Shown: positions 28,839 through 37,733, numbered from the stretch's first letter. The stretch is DNA of 64,000 nt from Nitrospira sp. (GCA_016788885.1 JAEURX010000017.1:62001-126000), one strand, 5' to 3'. The notes: a model not told the origin generated them from the letters alone. Program-made: numbers and translations.

Positions 28839-29267
28839 TCATGCCCGTCGCGAAATCTGTTCTCGCATCCGGTCTTCGTGCGCTCTCAACTCGGGGGTCA
28901 ATTCGGAACCGAAATCTTCGGCCTCAAACAACGGCCGGATTTCGATTTCGGACTCCTCTCCCGGCATCGGATTGGGACAGCGCTTCACCCACTCGATCGC
29001 CTCATCCATCGATCGGCACTGCCACAGCCAGTAGCCTGCGACGACCTCGTTCGTTTCGGCGAAAGGCCCGCCGGTGACAACGCGCTTGGAGCCGGAGAAT
29101 CGCACCCGGGCGCCTTTGCGGCTTGGATGCAACCCCTCGCCAGCCAGCATGATGCCGGCGTCGACCAACGCTTGATTGTATTGCATCATCGCGGTCAGCA
29201 ATTCCTGAGTCGGCATCACGCCCGCTTCGGAATTCTTTGTCGCCTTGACCAGAATCATGAACTTCAT
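28839..29267 (-). CDS. YCII/DGPF-domain protein (copy 1)
   Basis: 142 residues. The ATG at 29267 is 6 bases from AAGGAGG; the adjacent ATG at 29270 is also possible. It begins MKFMILVKATKNSEAG, contains the DGPF-like motif VTGGPFAETNEVVAGYWLWQCRSMDEAIEWVKRCP and ends EIEIRPLFEAEDFG. YCII proteins have a ferredoxin-like fold. In ECF42 loci they are the conserved partners of the sigma factor, but their reaction is not settled. It has a longer C-terminus than the two copies at 31 kb. Confidence 0.9.
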   Translation of the reverse strand: MKFMILVKATKNSEAGVMPTQELLTAMMQYNQALVDAGIMLAGEGLHPSRKGARVRFSGSKRVVTGGPFAETNEVVAGYWLWQCRSMDEAIEWVKRCPNPMPGEESEIEIRPLFEAEDFGSELTPELRAHEDRMREQISRRA

Positions 29268-29344
29268 CATGGGCCTCCTTTGGGACACGTCGCACTCAAA
29301 GTCGCGACTGCACCCGCCGCTGGCAACTCGTTTCAACAGCCTGC

Positions 29345-29641
29345 TTACCCGCCGGCCATGGCGCCGACGATCAACAGCGGCTCCTGCCCCTGGGCCACGG
29401 CATCGGGCAACGGTCTATCGTCCGGCTCGTGGGAGAGATCCTGTTCGCAGGCAAAGAACCGGATGAACGGCCGTCGCCGCTTGGCCGCATGGTCGCGGAT
29501 GGTCCCCCGCAACATGGGAAACCGAGCCTCCAACGCATCGAGCACCGACCGTTGCGTCACAGGCTCGACCACCTCCAACGACAGCTCTCCCTCAATCCTC
29601 GCCAGCGCTCGCAAATGTTGCGGTAAAATCACACGCACCAT
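29345..29641 (-). CDS. MoaD/ThiS-family small carrier protein ending in Gly-Gly
   Basis: 98 residues with a beta-grasp layout: [16 protein letters not shown], a helix [18 protein letters not shown], then [12 protein letters not shown], and the C-terminus [10 protein letters not shown]. The final diglycine is what MoaD and ThiS use for adenylation and thiocarboxylation. No moeB/thiF-type activating enzyme, moaE or thiG lies nearby, so the partner is encoded elsewhere or the protein has another role. It is next to the BNR-repeat gene; from memory such pairs recur in other bacteria. Cofactor synthesis is therefore only one of several possibilities. Confidence 0.85.
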   Translation of the reverse strand: MVRVILPQHLRALARIEGELSLEVVEPVTQRSVLDALEARFPMLRGTIRDHAAKRRRPFIRFFACEQDLSHEPDDRPLPDAVAQGQEPLLIVGAMAGG

Positions 29642-29779
29642 GGATTGAGCTCCAAACGTTGTTCGTATCTCATTGGATCAGACGCGTATCACGTGAAGCG
29701 TCGCTCCTATCTCGCCTGCTCGAAACGGCGGACGCAAATCACTAGCCGTCAGTTTCGGGCCGGCTGCTCAAAATGGCCG

Positions 29780-30961
29780 TCACAGGGTTTGGACTTCGAC
29801 GGACAACACCCCCGGCAAATTGCTCACAATCGACGTCCAACTGTCGCCACCATTTGCCGACGCGTAGACTTGCCCCCCGGTCGTCCCGAAATAGATGCCG
29901 CAGGGATCGCAAGCATCCACCGCCATCGCATCGCGGAGAATGTTCACATAGCAATGTTCCTGCGGCAGGCCGTTGGTCAACGCCTCCCATTCATTGCCTC
30001 CGGTCTTGCTGCGATAGACGCGCAGTTTTCCGTCCGGCGGATAATGTTCGGAGTCGCTCTTGATCGGTACGACGTAGACCGTCTCTGGCTCATGGGCATG
30101 CACCGCGATGGGAAATCCAAAATCCGTCGGCAGATTGCCGCTGATCTCGTGCCAAGAATCGCCGCCGTTGTCGCTGCGCATGACGTCCCAATGCTTCTGC
30201 ATGAAGAGGACATTCGGACGTGACGGATGCATGGTAATGCGGTGCACGCAATGGCCGACTTCCGCATCCGGGTCCGGCAACTCATACTGAGACAGCAACC
30301 CCTTGTTCGTCGGCGTCCAAGTCTGCCCGCCATCCTCAGTCCGAAACGTACCGGCTGCCGAGATCGCCACGAACATGCGGTTCGGTTGCCGTTGATCGAG
30401 CAGGATCGTATGCAGACACATCCCCCCGGCGCCCGGCTGCCAGAGTTGCCCCTTGGCGCTGCGTAACCCGGCCAGCTCCCTCCAGGTTCGTCCGCCGTCC
30501 GTCGATTTGAAGAGCGCGGCATCCTCAACCCCAGCATACACGGTGTCGGGCTCCGTCGGGGAAGGCTCCAGGTGCCAGACACGTTTGAATTCCCAGGGAC
30601 GCTGCGTGCCGTCGTAATGCTGGTGCGTCGTGAGCGGCTTGCCGGTTTCCGCGGACTGGTCGTAGAGGAACATGTTGCTCTCCCCCTTCGGCATGCCGTC
30701 CGGCCCCATCAGATCCTCCGGTTTCGTCCCGGGAGGGTTCCAGGTCTTCCCGCCATCATCTGATCGTTGGATGACTTGTCCGAACCAGCTGCTCGTCTGT
30801 GACGCGTAGAGCCGATCGGGGTCAGCGGGCGAGCCGGTCAGGTGATAGATCTCCCACCCGCCCCACAGGGGCCCCTGCACGTCCCACTTCTTGCGCGTTC
30901 CATCCGACGACAGGATGAACGCCCCCTTCTTGGTTCCCACCAACACTCGTACGCGGCTCAT
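29780..30961 (-). CDS. BNR/Asp-box repeat beta-propeller protein (sialidase-like fold)
   Basis: 393 residues from ATG 30961 (GGAAGGAG upstream). It carries repeated Asp-box turns: [59 protein letters not shown] and [12 protein letters not shown], which make a six- or seven-bladed propeller. It starts [17 protein letters not shown] without a signal peptide, so it is cytoplasmic. Databases often call such proteins exo-alpha-sialidase, but the sialidase arginine triad cannot be confirmed and a binding or scaffold role is as likely. The MoaD-like gene follows directly. Confidence 0.88.
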   Translation of the reverse strand: MSRVRVLVGTKKGAFILSSDGTRKKWDVQGPLWGGWEIYHLTGSPADPDRLYASQTSSWFGQVIQRSDDGGKTWNPPGTKPEDLMGPDGMPKGESNMFLYDQSAETGKPLTTHQHYDGTQRPWEFKRVWHLEPSPTEPDTVYAGVEDAALFKSTDGGRTWRELAGLRSAKGQLWQPGAGGMCLHTILLDQRQPNRMFVAISAAGTFRTEDGGQTWTPTNKGLLSQYELPDPDAEVGHCVHRITMHPSRPNVLFMQKHWDVMRSDNGGDSWHEISGNLPTDFGFPIAVHAHEPETVYVVPIKSDSEHYPPDGKLRVYRSKTGGNEWEALTNGLPQEHCYVNILRDAMAVDACDPCGIYFGTTGGQVYASANGGDSWTSIVSNLPGVLSVEVQTL

Positions 30962-31009
30962 ATCAAACTCCTTCCGCTGTGAATCGTCTCTCGTCTGATC
31001 GCTCACGTC

Positions 31010-31369
31010 TTATGGCAAGCCCGTCACGTCCCGCACCGGTCGGACCTCGACTGTTCCGATGGTGGCTCCGGGCACACGCAACGCCACGGCTACCGCTTCA
31101 GCGTGATCCTTCGCTTCAATCAGAAAATATCCCGCCATCTGCTCACGCGTTTCGATAAACGGCCCGTCCGTGACCACCGCCTTGCCGTCCTTCACCCGCA
31201 CCAACGTCGCCGTTGCGGCCGGATGAACCGGCGAGGCGTGCACATACTGCCCCTGCGTCTCCAACTGGTGGCACAGCCCGATGGAGTCCGACAGCAACGA
31301 GCGTTTCCTCTCCTCGTCGAGCTGCTCAAACACGGCTTCGTCGTGATGCACCAAGAGAATGAACTTCAT
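31010..31369 (-). CDS. YCII/DGPF-domain protein (copy 2)
   Basis: 119 residues starting MKFILLVHHDEAVFEQ. The core motif is VTDGPFIETREQMAGYFLIEAKDHAEAVAVALRVPGA, with the closing strand GTVEVRPVRD. It contains the conserved DGPF signature and HASPVHPAATATLVR. It is closely related in length and sequence to the next gene at 31404-31760, so the two look like a tandem duplication. Part of the ECF42-type locus. Confidence 0.92.
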   Translation of the reverse strand: MKFILLVHHDEAVFEQLDEERKRSLLSDSIGLCHQLETQGQYVHASPVHPAATATLVRVKDGKAVVTDGPFIETREQMAGYFLIEAKDHAEAVAVALRVPGATIGTVEVRPVRDVTGLP

Positions 31370-31403
31370 CGTCGGCTCCAATGTCGTTCGGCGAAATCAG
31401 CGA

Positions 31404-31760
31404 TCAGGCGCAGCCGCCTTCCTTGATCGGCCGGACTTCGATGCTGCCGTATTTCGCGCCAGGGAATTTCGCCGCAACCCGCAACGCATCATTCAGATCC
31501 CGCACATCAATCAGCAAATAGCCGGCCAATTGTTCCTTCGTCTCCGCAAAGGGCCCGTCGGTCGTGGAGACCTTGCCGCTACGGACCCGAACGGTTGTCG
31601 CGGTCTCCACCGGATGCAACGGCGACGCCGACAGCATCTCGCCCTGCTTCACCAGCGCATCACAATAGGCCATCGACTCATCGGACAGCACCTTCCGTTC
31701 AGCCTCCGACATAGCCTGCAGATTTTTTTCTTCCATATAGACCAGGCACAGATACTTCAT
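31404..31760 (-). CDS. YCII/DGPF-domain protein (copy 3)
   Basis: 118 residues starting MKYLCLVYMEEKNLQAMS. It contains TTDGPFAETKEQLAGYLLIDVRDLNDALRVAAKFPGA and the closing strand GSIEVRPIKEGGCA, the canonical form of the family that accompanies ECF42 sigma factors. The stop of the upstream VOC gene overlaps its start (ATGATG), so translation is coupled. The second ATG (31760) has the better spacing to GGGAGG; the first (31763) would add one Met. Confidence 0.93.
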   Translation of the reverse strand: MKYLCLVYMEEKNLQAMSEAERKVLSDESMAYCDALVKQGEMLSASPLHPVETATTVRVRSGKVSTTDGPFAETKEQLAGYLLIDVRDLNDALRVAAKFPGAKYGSIEVRPIKEGGCA

Positions 31761-32212
31761 CATGACCTCCCTTTTGAGGAACGGGCCCTGGGAGCTTTCC
31801 TAGGTGTGCGCAGCATCGGCTCCCACAGAGCGAACGTATTACCTTCCGTGTCCTCGCAGACGGCGAAATAGCCCATACCCGGCACTTCAGTCTTCGTCTT
31901 GCACACCGAGCCACCAAGCTTCTCGACTTTCGCCACCGCCCGGTTCACCGACGGCACCGCCACATAATTGGTGATGCCCTGCCCAGGGTACATGCGTGGC
32001 ATCAATCCACCGTCCGGCGACGCATCCTTGCCGGCGGTGTCGATGTGCCAGTAGTCCTGGATCGCGGTCGGAATCTTGGCAAACGTCCACCCGAAGAGCC
32101 CGCCATAAAATTTTTTGGCCCGGGCGATATCATCGGCCGGCACCTCGAACCAGCAGAGACTGGCCGGCACCTTGGTCACCTTACCCTCTCGCTTCTGCTT
32201 CACCTTGGCCAT
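31760..32212 (-). CDS. VOC-superfamily (glyoxalase/dioxygenase-like) protein
   Basis: 150 residues. After a basic N-terminus (MAKVKQKREGKVTKV) there are two beta-alpha-beta-beta-beta units: SLCWFEVPADDIARAKKFYGGLFGWTF and NYVAVPSVNRAVAKVEKLGGSVCKTKTEVPGMGYFAVCEDTEGNTFALWEP. That is the vicinal oxygen chelate fold of the type often annotated as glyoxalase/bleomycin resistance. Single-domain VOC proteins of this class frequently sit in ECF/DGPF loci. Substrate and metal are unknown. Confidence 0.9.
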   Translation of the reverse strand: MAKVKQKREGKVTKVPASLCWFEVPADDIARAKKFYGGLFGWTFAKIPTAIQDYWHIDTAGKDASPDGGLMPRMYPGQGITNYVAVPSVNRAVAKVEKLGGSVCKTKTEVPGMGYFAVCEDTEGNTFALWEPMLRTPRKAPRARSSKGRS

Positions 32213-32381
32213 CGCATCATCTCCTCTCAATCATCCGTTCATCCACACACAGCCACCATGTGACTGCCCGTTTCACGAGATAGTCGTCGAGCAAGGTCGA
32301 AATCGACAACCCTCGATCCCTTTTCGACAAAAAATCGTCCACGCTGATTGTTCAATGAGTCACACGACCGCTCGACCGATC

Positions 32382-33650
32382 TCAGGGACGTGGGCCGGCC
32401 AACTCCACCAGCCTTCGCTCCAAAAATCGCCGTTCTGGTTCTTGTTGGGTCAGGCTGAGGGCGCGTTCGTAGGAACGGCGTGCTTCATCGACCTGTCTCA
32501 ATCGACGACACAGGTCCGCCTTGGCCGCATGCGCCAAGTGATAGGTCGTCAGTTCCCCTCGCGCAAGCAGGCCGTCTATGAGGGCCAACCCGGCTGCTGG
32601 ACCGTCACGCATCGCGACCGCCACCGCGCGGTTGAGTTCGACAATCGGAGACGGCTCAGCCTGCAGGAGCACATCATACAGACCGACGATACGCCCCCAG
32701 TCCGTGGCGGACGCGGTGGGCGCCCGGGCGTGGGTCGCGGCGATGGCCGATTGAATGGCGTAGGGGCCGACTTCCCCCATCGAGAGCGCTCGCTGAACGA
32801 GGGCTGTTCCCTCGGCGATTTGGTCCCGATTCCACCGCGTTCGATCCTGATCTTCGAGCAGAACCACGTCCCCCGATTCGGACACCCGCGCCGCGCGCCG
32901 CGAATCCTGCAAGAGCAGCAGGGCGAGCAGACCGAGCACCTCAGGATCGGGAAGCAGCTGCATCAGAACCCGGGCGAGGCGAATGGCTTCTCCGGACACA
33001 TCGTGACGGGTCACCGTATCCCCGGAGGACGCCGAGTACCCCTCATTGAACACGAGGTAGACGACACGCAAGACTGCATCCAATCGCTCCGGCAGATCCT
33101 GTGGTGACGGCACGTCATAGGGGATGCGCGCATCGCGAATCTTGGCCTTGGCCCGCACGATCCGTTGCGCAATGGTCGCCGGTTTCGTCAGAAACGCCCG
33201 GGCGATCTCTTCCGTCGTCAGCCCGCAGACCTCCCGCATGGTCATTGCGATTTGCGCTTCCGGCGTCAAAGCCGGATGGCAGCAGGTAAAAATCAGCCGC
33301 AGCCGGTCGTCCTCCACCGATGGCCCATCGGTGGCGTCCATGTCGAAACTGGCCGTGGCAGATTCAAGCTGGCGGGCCAGTTCTTCCAAGGAGGCGTCGA
33401 AGCGCGCACGACGCCGCATACCGTCGATGGCTTTGAAGCGGCCCGTGGAGACCAGCCAGGCGCGGGGGTTCGCCGGAATGCCGTCCCGACTCCATTGTTC
33501 GACGGCGACCGTGAAGGCTTCGTGCACGGCCTCTTCCGCTGCGTCGAAATCGCCGAGTAGGCGGATCAGCGTGGCGAGGACCTGCCGCGACTGCGACCGG
33601 TAGAGCTCCTCGACCACCGTCCGGAGATGTTGCGCGGATTCTTCGCTCAT
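32382..33650 (-). CDS. ECF42-type RNA polymerase sigma factor with TPR-like C-terminus
   Basis: 422 residues, about twice the size of a plain ECF sigma factor. Region 2 is LIRLLGDFDAAEEAVHEAFTVAVEQW with NPRAWLVSTGRFKAIDGMRRR; region 4 is TMREVCGLTTEEIARAFLTKPATIAQRIVRAKAKI. The remaining ~230 residues (from YDVPSPQDLPERLDAVLRVVYLVFNEGY on) form the helical extension typical of the ECF42 group, ending in a TPR-like RSYERALSLTQQEPERRFLERRLVEL. ECF42 factors lack a classical anti-sigma factor and are found with DGPF/YCII genes; three such genes lie downstream on the same strand. No membrane anti-sigma gene is present here, in line with the group. Confidence 0.93.
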   Translation of the reverse strand: MSEESAQHLRTVVEELYRSQSRQVLATLIRLLGDFDAAEEAVHEAFTVAVEQWSRDGIPANPRAWLVSTGRFKAIDGMRRRARFDASLEELARQLESATASFDMDATDGPSVEDDRLRLIFTCCHPALTPEAQIAMTMREVCGLTTEEIARAFLTKPATIAQRIVRAKAKIRDARIPYDVPSPQDLPERLDAVLRVVYLVFNEGYSASSGDTVTRHDVSGEAIRLARVLMQLLPDPEVLGLLALLLLQDSRRAARVSESGDVVLLEDQDRTRWNRDQIAEGTALVQRALSMGEVGPYAIQSAIAATHARAPTASATDWGRIVGLYDVLLQAEPSPIVELNRAVAVAMRDGPAAGLALIDGLLARGELTTYHLAHAAKADLCRRLRQVDEARRSYERALSLTQQEPERRFLERRLVELAGPRP

Positions 33651-33710
33651 GGCAGGCTCGCCTCGAGAAAAGGCCGTCCCGGATCGTTGCTGTTCGTCAC
33701 CGTCGCCGCC

Positions 33711-34028
33711 TCACGTCCTCCCCAATTGAGCTTTGGCGGCCGCACTCATCATGTCCGGCTTCCACGATGGCTCCCACACGAGGTCGACCTCCACCGAACG
33801 CGCTTCGGGAAGCTCGCGTAAAATGGAGGAATGCACCATCTCCATCAGCAACTCTTCCATTGGACAAGCGGGCGTCGTCATCGTCATCGTGACATGGACT
33901 TGTCCATCACGGACCTCGCTGCCATAGACCAACCCCAAGTCGACGATGTTGATCCCCAACTCGGGATCCACCACTTGGCGCAACGCGTCCATCACCCGCG
34001 GATCTGCTCCTGCTTCTCGGTTCTCCAT
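33711..34028 (-). CDS. DUF59/MIP18-family iron-sulfur assembly-like protein
   Basis: 105 residues from ATG 34028; the open frame further upstream overlaps the next gene and is not needed. The family pattern is complete: RVMDALRQVVDPELGINIVDLGLVYG, then VHVTMTMTTPACPMEELLMEMV with the conserved cysteine, and VDLVWEPSWKPDMMS. DUF59 proteins (SufT, PaaD-like) help mature Fe-S or di-iron enzymes. Its neighbours encode an NnrS-like membrane protein and a hemerythrin, which suggests iron or NO stress rather than the SUF pathway, whose genes are absent here. Confidence 0.9.
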   Translation of the reverse strand: MENREAGADPRVMDALRQVVDPELGINIVDLGLVYGSEVRDGQVHVTMTMTTPACPMEELLMEMVHSSILRELPEARSVEVDLVWEPSWKPDMMSAAAKAQLGRT

Positions 34029-34081
34029 GGTTTCCCCACACCCCCTGTTGCTTGCTACGACAGCATCCTCACCATCGCCCA

Positions 34082-35182
34082 TTAGGACTGCGCGCGCACT
34101 GCGGAGCCAGGCCGATCCGGCAGACTCCCCAAGGCCGTGACCGTATTCGCAAGGAACAGGACCAGCGTGACGGCATTCAGCAGGCCACCGACCTGCCGTC
34201 CCGGCCCCCACCCGGCCACATCACCGCCCAACCGTATCAATAACGTGATCTGCAACAGCACCACATGCGCATAGAACAGCGGCCGATAGGTGATGCGCGC
34301 CCCGAGCACCGCCGGAAAGATGACCGGCGCATGGGCGAAAATCATCGCGAAGACGAACCCCAGGAAAAAGGCGTGCAAGATGACGTCGTACTGCGGTCCG
34401 ACCGGCACGCCGCCATAGATCAAGGCGGCCAGTCCGCTCAGCCCCAGCCAGACATACCCGCTCAGCAGACAGATCGCCATGAATCGGGTGAGGCCCACCT
34501 GCGTCACGGTTCGCCTGGCAATGTCATGACGGCCCAACCACAGGGCCAAGCCAGCAAACCCCGCACCGGCCAGACGAACCCCGGCATCGAACGACCATTC
34601 CAACAGGACCAACCCCGTGAGCAGAACTCCCAGCAGGAACAGAAACAGCGCCTGAGCCACGGTGGTCACTTGCTGTAACCGGGCCAACTCGAGACGTTCG
34701 CCGGCAATGGTCACGAGGAGAAACGCGGCCCACCAGAATACGATGTGGAAGAAAGGTCGTCCGACGCACCAGAGCACATTGCCCATAACCCAGATGGCGG
34801 CCCCGCCACCCATCGCAAACGTATAGAGCGCCGGATGCCGCCGGATGATCGCCGCAAAGATCGCCACCAACCCGACGCTTCCGGCCAGGATCAGCACCTG
34901 TGCGACCGGCAATGGAATGCCGAGGATCAACCCTACTGCGCCCAGGCCTGTGAGCAGCGGCGCCGCATAGGCCCAGAGTTGGCCAAGCGCGACCGCTCGT
35001 TCCAGACTGATCAGTGTCCCGAGAAAACCGGACACCATCAAGGGACCATGCAAGGCAGAGAACTCCTGACGAGGTACGGGAACATCCCAGCCGAGACGCG
35101 CAAGTCCAGCCCACAACCCCGTCAGCAAGGCCACCATGCCGAGTGCGAGCAGCGGAAGCCGTCGCGGGTGTCGGATCGTCAT
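34082..35182 (-). CDS. NnrS-like polytopic membrane protein
   Basis: 366 residues with about ten to twelve membrane helices. Histidines occur in ALHGPLMVSGFLGT and in HAFFLGFVFAMIFAHAPVIFPAVLG, and FFHIVFWWAAFLLVTIAGERLELARL is also characteristic. The pattern resembles NnrS, a heme- and copper-containing membrane protein that protects cells during nitric oxide exposure. The match is by pattern only. It lies 25 bases after the hemerythrin gene, in one transcription unit with it and the DUF59 gene. Confidence 0.75.
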   Translation of the reverse strand: MTIRHPRRLPLLALGMVALLTGLWAGLARLGWDVPVPRQEFSALHGPLMVSGFLGTLISLERAVALGQLWAYAAPLLTGLGAVGLILGIPLPVAQVLILAGSVGLVAIFAAIIRRHPALYTFAMGGGAAIWVMGNVLWCVGRPFFHIVFWWAAFLLVTIAGERLELARLQQVTTVAQALFLFLLGVLLTGLVLLEWSFDAGVRLAGAGFAGLALWLGRHDIARRTVTQVGLTRFMAICLLSGYVWLGLSGLAALIYGGVPVGPQYDVILHAFFLGFVFAMIFAHAPVIFPAVLGARITYRPLFYAHVVLLQITLLIRLGGDVAGWGPGRQVGGLLNAVTLVLFLANTVTALGSLPDRPGSAVRAQS

Positions 35183-35207
35183 CGTGCGAACCTCTTCGGC
35201 GATCTCT

Positions 35208-35753
35208 TCATGGCTCGTCCGCTGTATGCATGGGGATCGGCTCCAGGCAGTAACCCGCCCTGCCCAGCGCGCCCTCCAGCGTCTTCATCACCGCCGGACT
35301 GTCGGAGTGCGGCATGACACGGACAGCGGGCGCCGCCCGCAGCGCCGCCAGCAGCGACTCCATCTCCTTCGCCGGCAGACGATCGCAGATGGCATACAGA
35401 CCATCTTGGCCTTCCTCCAATCGGTTGTGGTCAGACAAGATCTGTCGAATCGTCGCAAGGATCTGTGCCGTCGGGGCAGGCATGAGCAAGGTCGCCAACG
35501 CACTATGATCGAGCCGAAGTTTCGCGGCAATCGGCAGAGGTGTTCCGCCCCGCCAACGCTGCACCGCCGGCAACAACAGTTTTTCCTCCATACCGATGTG
35601 CCTCAGCAGCCCCGCGCGAAATTGATCGTAGACCGCCTGGTCGATGTGATCTGCAGCGCTGGTCGCCGAATGCAACAACGCGTCTAGTCGTCGATGATCC
35701 TCCGCCAGCACGGTCGTGAGAGGACCAGACCCTTCCCTGTCTGCGACTGTCAT
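35208..35753 (-). CDS. Hemerythrin (HHE) domain protein
   Basis: 181 residues with a four-helix HHE bundle and a full set of likely iron ligands: H20 (LAEDHRRLDALL), H52 and E56 (RHIGMEEKLLLPA), H83 (LDHSALATLL), H109 and E113 (SDHNRLEEGQDGLY). The last ~55 residues (ALRAAPAVRVMPHSDSP and on) are extra. Bacterial hemerythrins bind oxygen or NO at a di-iron site and are linked to repair of iron centres. It is the first gene of a three-gene unit with NnrS-like and DUF59 proteins. Confidence 0.92.
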   Translation of the reverse strand: MTVADREGSGPLTTVLAEDHRRLDALLHSATSAADHIDQAVYDQFRAGLLRHIGMEEKLLLPAVQRWRGGTPLPIAAKLRLDHSALATLLMPAPTAQILATIRQILSDHNRLEEGQDGLYAICDRLPAKEMESLLAALRAAPAVRVMPHSDSPAVMKTLEGALGRAGYCLEPIPMHTADEP

Positions 35754-35931
35754 CCGATCACATCCGTCGTGAATTCGATCCGTTTGCCTCGGCGCTGCAC
35801 CATCTCTCCCCTCAGCGGAGACAAAAGCTACTGCGTGAAGCGCAGACTGTCAACGTGCTCAAGACAGGAGCACGTGGAAGGATCCGGCGGGAACGCTTGG
35901 GTGACGGAATGCGGCCACCAGAGCCGACCGA

Positions 35932-37404
35932 TTACCCACGACCGGCTGGTGCAGCGCCGACTGTCGGTTCGACTTGCCCGCGTGCCCCTGGAGCCTGCCT
36001 CGGTTGCGGCTGCGCCATCTCCAGCGGCGACCATCCACCACCCAGCGCCTTGTAGAGTTGCACCACCGAGACGAGTTGCAACCGATGCGTGCCGGTCAGA
36101 GCGAGTTCGGCTTCAAACAGATTCCGTTGCGCGACCAAGACATCCAGGTAGTTGGCCAGTCCGCCTTTATACCGAAGATTCGCCAACCTCAGGGCCGACC
36201 GCAAGGCATCGACCTGCTGTGCCTGTGCATCCCGTTGGTCACGCGCCGTGTGCACCGCCACCAACGCATCTTCCACTTCGCGAAACGCGACCAGCACCGC
36301 CTGTTCATATCGCGCCAGCGCCTCCCGGCCCTGCGCTTCGGCGGCGTCCTGCTGAAATCCCAGGATCTGCGCATTCAGCAACGGTCCGACCAGCCCCGGC
36401 CCGACCACCCCAAACGCTGTCTCATTGCCAACGAGACGCGACAACTGCGGACTGGCCACACCCAACATGCCGGTGATGCTCAGCTTGGGGAATCGATCCG
36501 CCTTGGCCACGCCGATCCTCGCCGTAGCCGCTGCCAATTCCTGTTCGGCTTGCACGAGATCAGGCCGGCGCTGGAGCAACTCGGACGGCAGACCTGCCGG
36601 CACCTCCGGCGGCAACACCTGCTCCGTCAAAGAACGGCCCCGCGCCACCGGCCCCGGCGGTCGCCCGAGCAGGACGCTGAGCTGATTCTCTTTCTGCACC
36701 ATCTGCCTGGTGAGCTCCGCGGCCCGAGCCGCAGCATTGGCCCGTTCCGCCTCAAACTGATCCGCATCGATACGCGAAATCATCCCCTGGCGAAGTCGCG
36801 CGTCGGCGATCCGCACCGATTCCTCCCAGGACTTCAGCGTTCGCTGCGCAACCCCGAGCTGCATATCGAACTGCAACAACTCGAAGTAGGCCTCCGCAAC
36901 GCCGCTCACCAGCTGGAGCACGACCGCACGTCGCGCGTCTTCCCTCGCGAGTAGATCGCCCCTCGCAGCCTCATTCGACCGGCGCACACGCCCCCAGATA
37001 TCCAACTCCCAAGACAAATTGCCCTGGAGGTAGTAGTTGAACGGATTGGGAAAGCCGGGAAAGAGAAAGTTCGCCTTGCGACCAAACGCCGGCGCATTGG
37101 CCGTGACATCCGCCTTCGGGGCAAACTCCATTGTTGAGATGAACAGGCGCGACTGGAATTCTTCAACGGACGCCACCGCCCGCTGCAGATCCCTGTTCTC
37201 CGCCAGGGCGATGCGAATGAGGCGACGCAATTCCTCGTCTTGCAGCAAATCCCACCAGGGCAGATTGACAAAAGACTCCGTCTCCCCATCCGACATCGCC
37301 ATCCGGAATCCGGTCGGCACCTGGAGGTCCGGACGTGAATAGTCAGGTCCAACCGCACAGCCGGCCAGAACAAAGAGAGTCATGCTGAACGCAAGTGTAC
37401 GCAT
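35932..37404 (-). CDS. OprM/NodT-type outer-membrane efflux lipoprotein (RND system 2)
   Basis: 490 residues with lipobox FVLAGCAVGPDYS. It shares long nearly identical stretches with the factor at 21517-22950, such as LFPGFPNPFNYYLQGNLSWE, ERANAAARAAEL and LRYKGGLANYLDVLVAQRNL. The C-terminus differs, with a proline/glutamine-rich tail MAQPQPRQAPGARGQ. It is the outer-membrane channel of the second pump. It follows the STAS-like gene rather than the pump directly. The two factors probably arose by duplication of one operon or by gene conversion. Confidence 0.95.
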   Translation of the reverse strand: MRTLAFSMTLFVLAGCAVGPDYSRPDLQVPTGFRMAMSDGETESFVNLPWWDLLQDEELRRLIRIALAENRDLQRAVASVEEFQSRLFISTMEFAPKADVTANAPAFGRKANFLFPGFPNPFNYYLQGNLSWELDIWGRVRRSNEAARGDLLAREDARRAVVLQLVSGVAEAYFELLQFDMQLGVAQRTLKSWEESVRIADARLRQGMISRIDADQFEAERANAAARAAELTRQMVQKENQLSVLLGRPPGPVARGRSLTEQVLPPEVPAGLPSELLQRRPDLVQAEQELAAATARIGVAKADRFPKLSITGMLGVASPQLSRLVGNETAFGVVGPGLVGPLLNAQILGFQQDAAEAQGREALARYEQAVLVAFREVEDALVAVHTARDQRDAQAQQVDALRSALRLANLRYKGGLANYLDVLVAQRNLFEAELALTGTHRLQLVSVVQLYKALGGGWSPLEMAQPQPRQAPGARGQVEPTVGAAPAGRG

Positions 37405-37416
37405 GTGTCGCCAATC

Positions 37417-37722
37417 CTATGCCGGGTCGCAGCGGCCGGAGGCCGACATGGGTCCCGTCCCGGTAATTTCTCCCACGATGTGCTTGGTGCAGCAGCCATG
37501 GGCAATCAATGCCGCCCCTTCCCGCCACATCCTGGCGAGGAGCGCCTTGCCGTCCTCCGAAATGAATGTGATGCCGGCGAGTTCGACGACAGGGGCGAAC
37601 ATGCCGGACTGGCGCACGGTTTGCCACACTCGTTCCAGTTCCGTCACCCACGGCCCGCTCAAGCTGCCTTCCAGGGTCAGGCGTGCGGAATCTCCACTCT
37701 GCTCCGACGTAATTTTCAGCAT
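37417..37722 (-). CDS. STAS-like small protein inside the RND operon
   Basis: 101 residues from ATG 37722 (GGGA at 5 bases); a GTG at 37737 overlapping the pump stop is also possible. The layout is that of a STAS/anti-sigma-antagonist domain: MLKITSEQSGDSARLTLEGSLSGPWVTELERVWQ, VVELAGITFISEDGKALLARMWREGAAL, the usual strand-helix alternation with a central DGK in place of the phosphorylatable Ser motif. The C-terminus has a cluster of cysteines (HGCCTKHIV, GRCDPA) unusual for the family. It lies between pump and outer-membrane factor on the same strand with tiny gaps, so it is part of the operon. Confidence 0.75.
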   Translation of the reverse strand: MLKITSEQSGDSARLTLEGSLSGPWVTELERVWQTVRQSGMFAPVVELAGITFISEDGKALLARMWREGAALIAHGCCTKHIVGEITGTGPMSASGRCDPA

Positions 37723-37733
37723 GGTTGTCCCAT

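Noticed and set aside
29780-30961. True sialidase
   Set aside because: Asp-box repeats are present, but I cannot see the catalytic arginine triad or a signal peptide, so only the fold is claimed.
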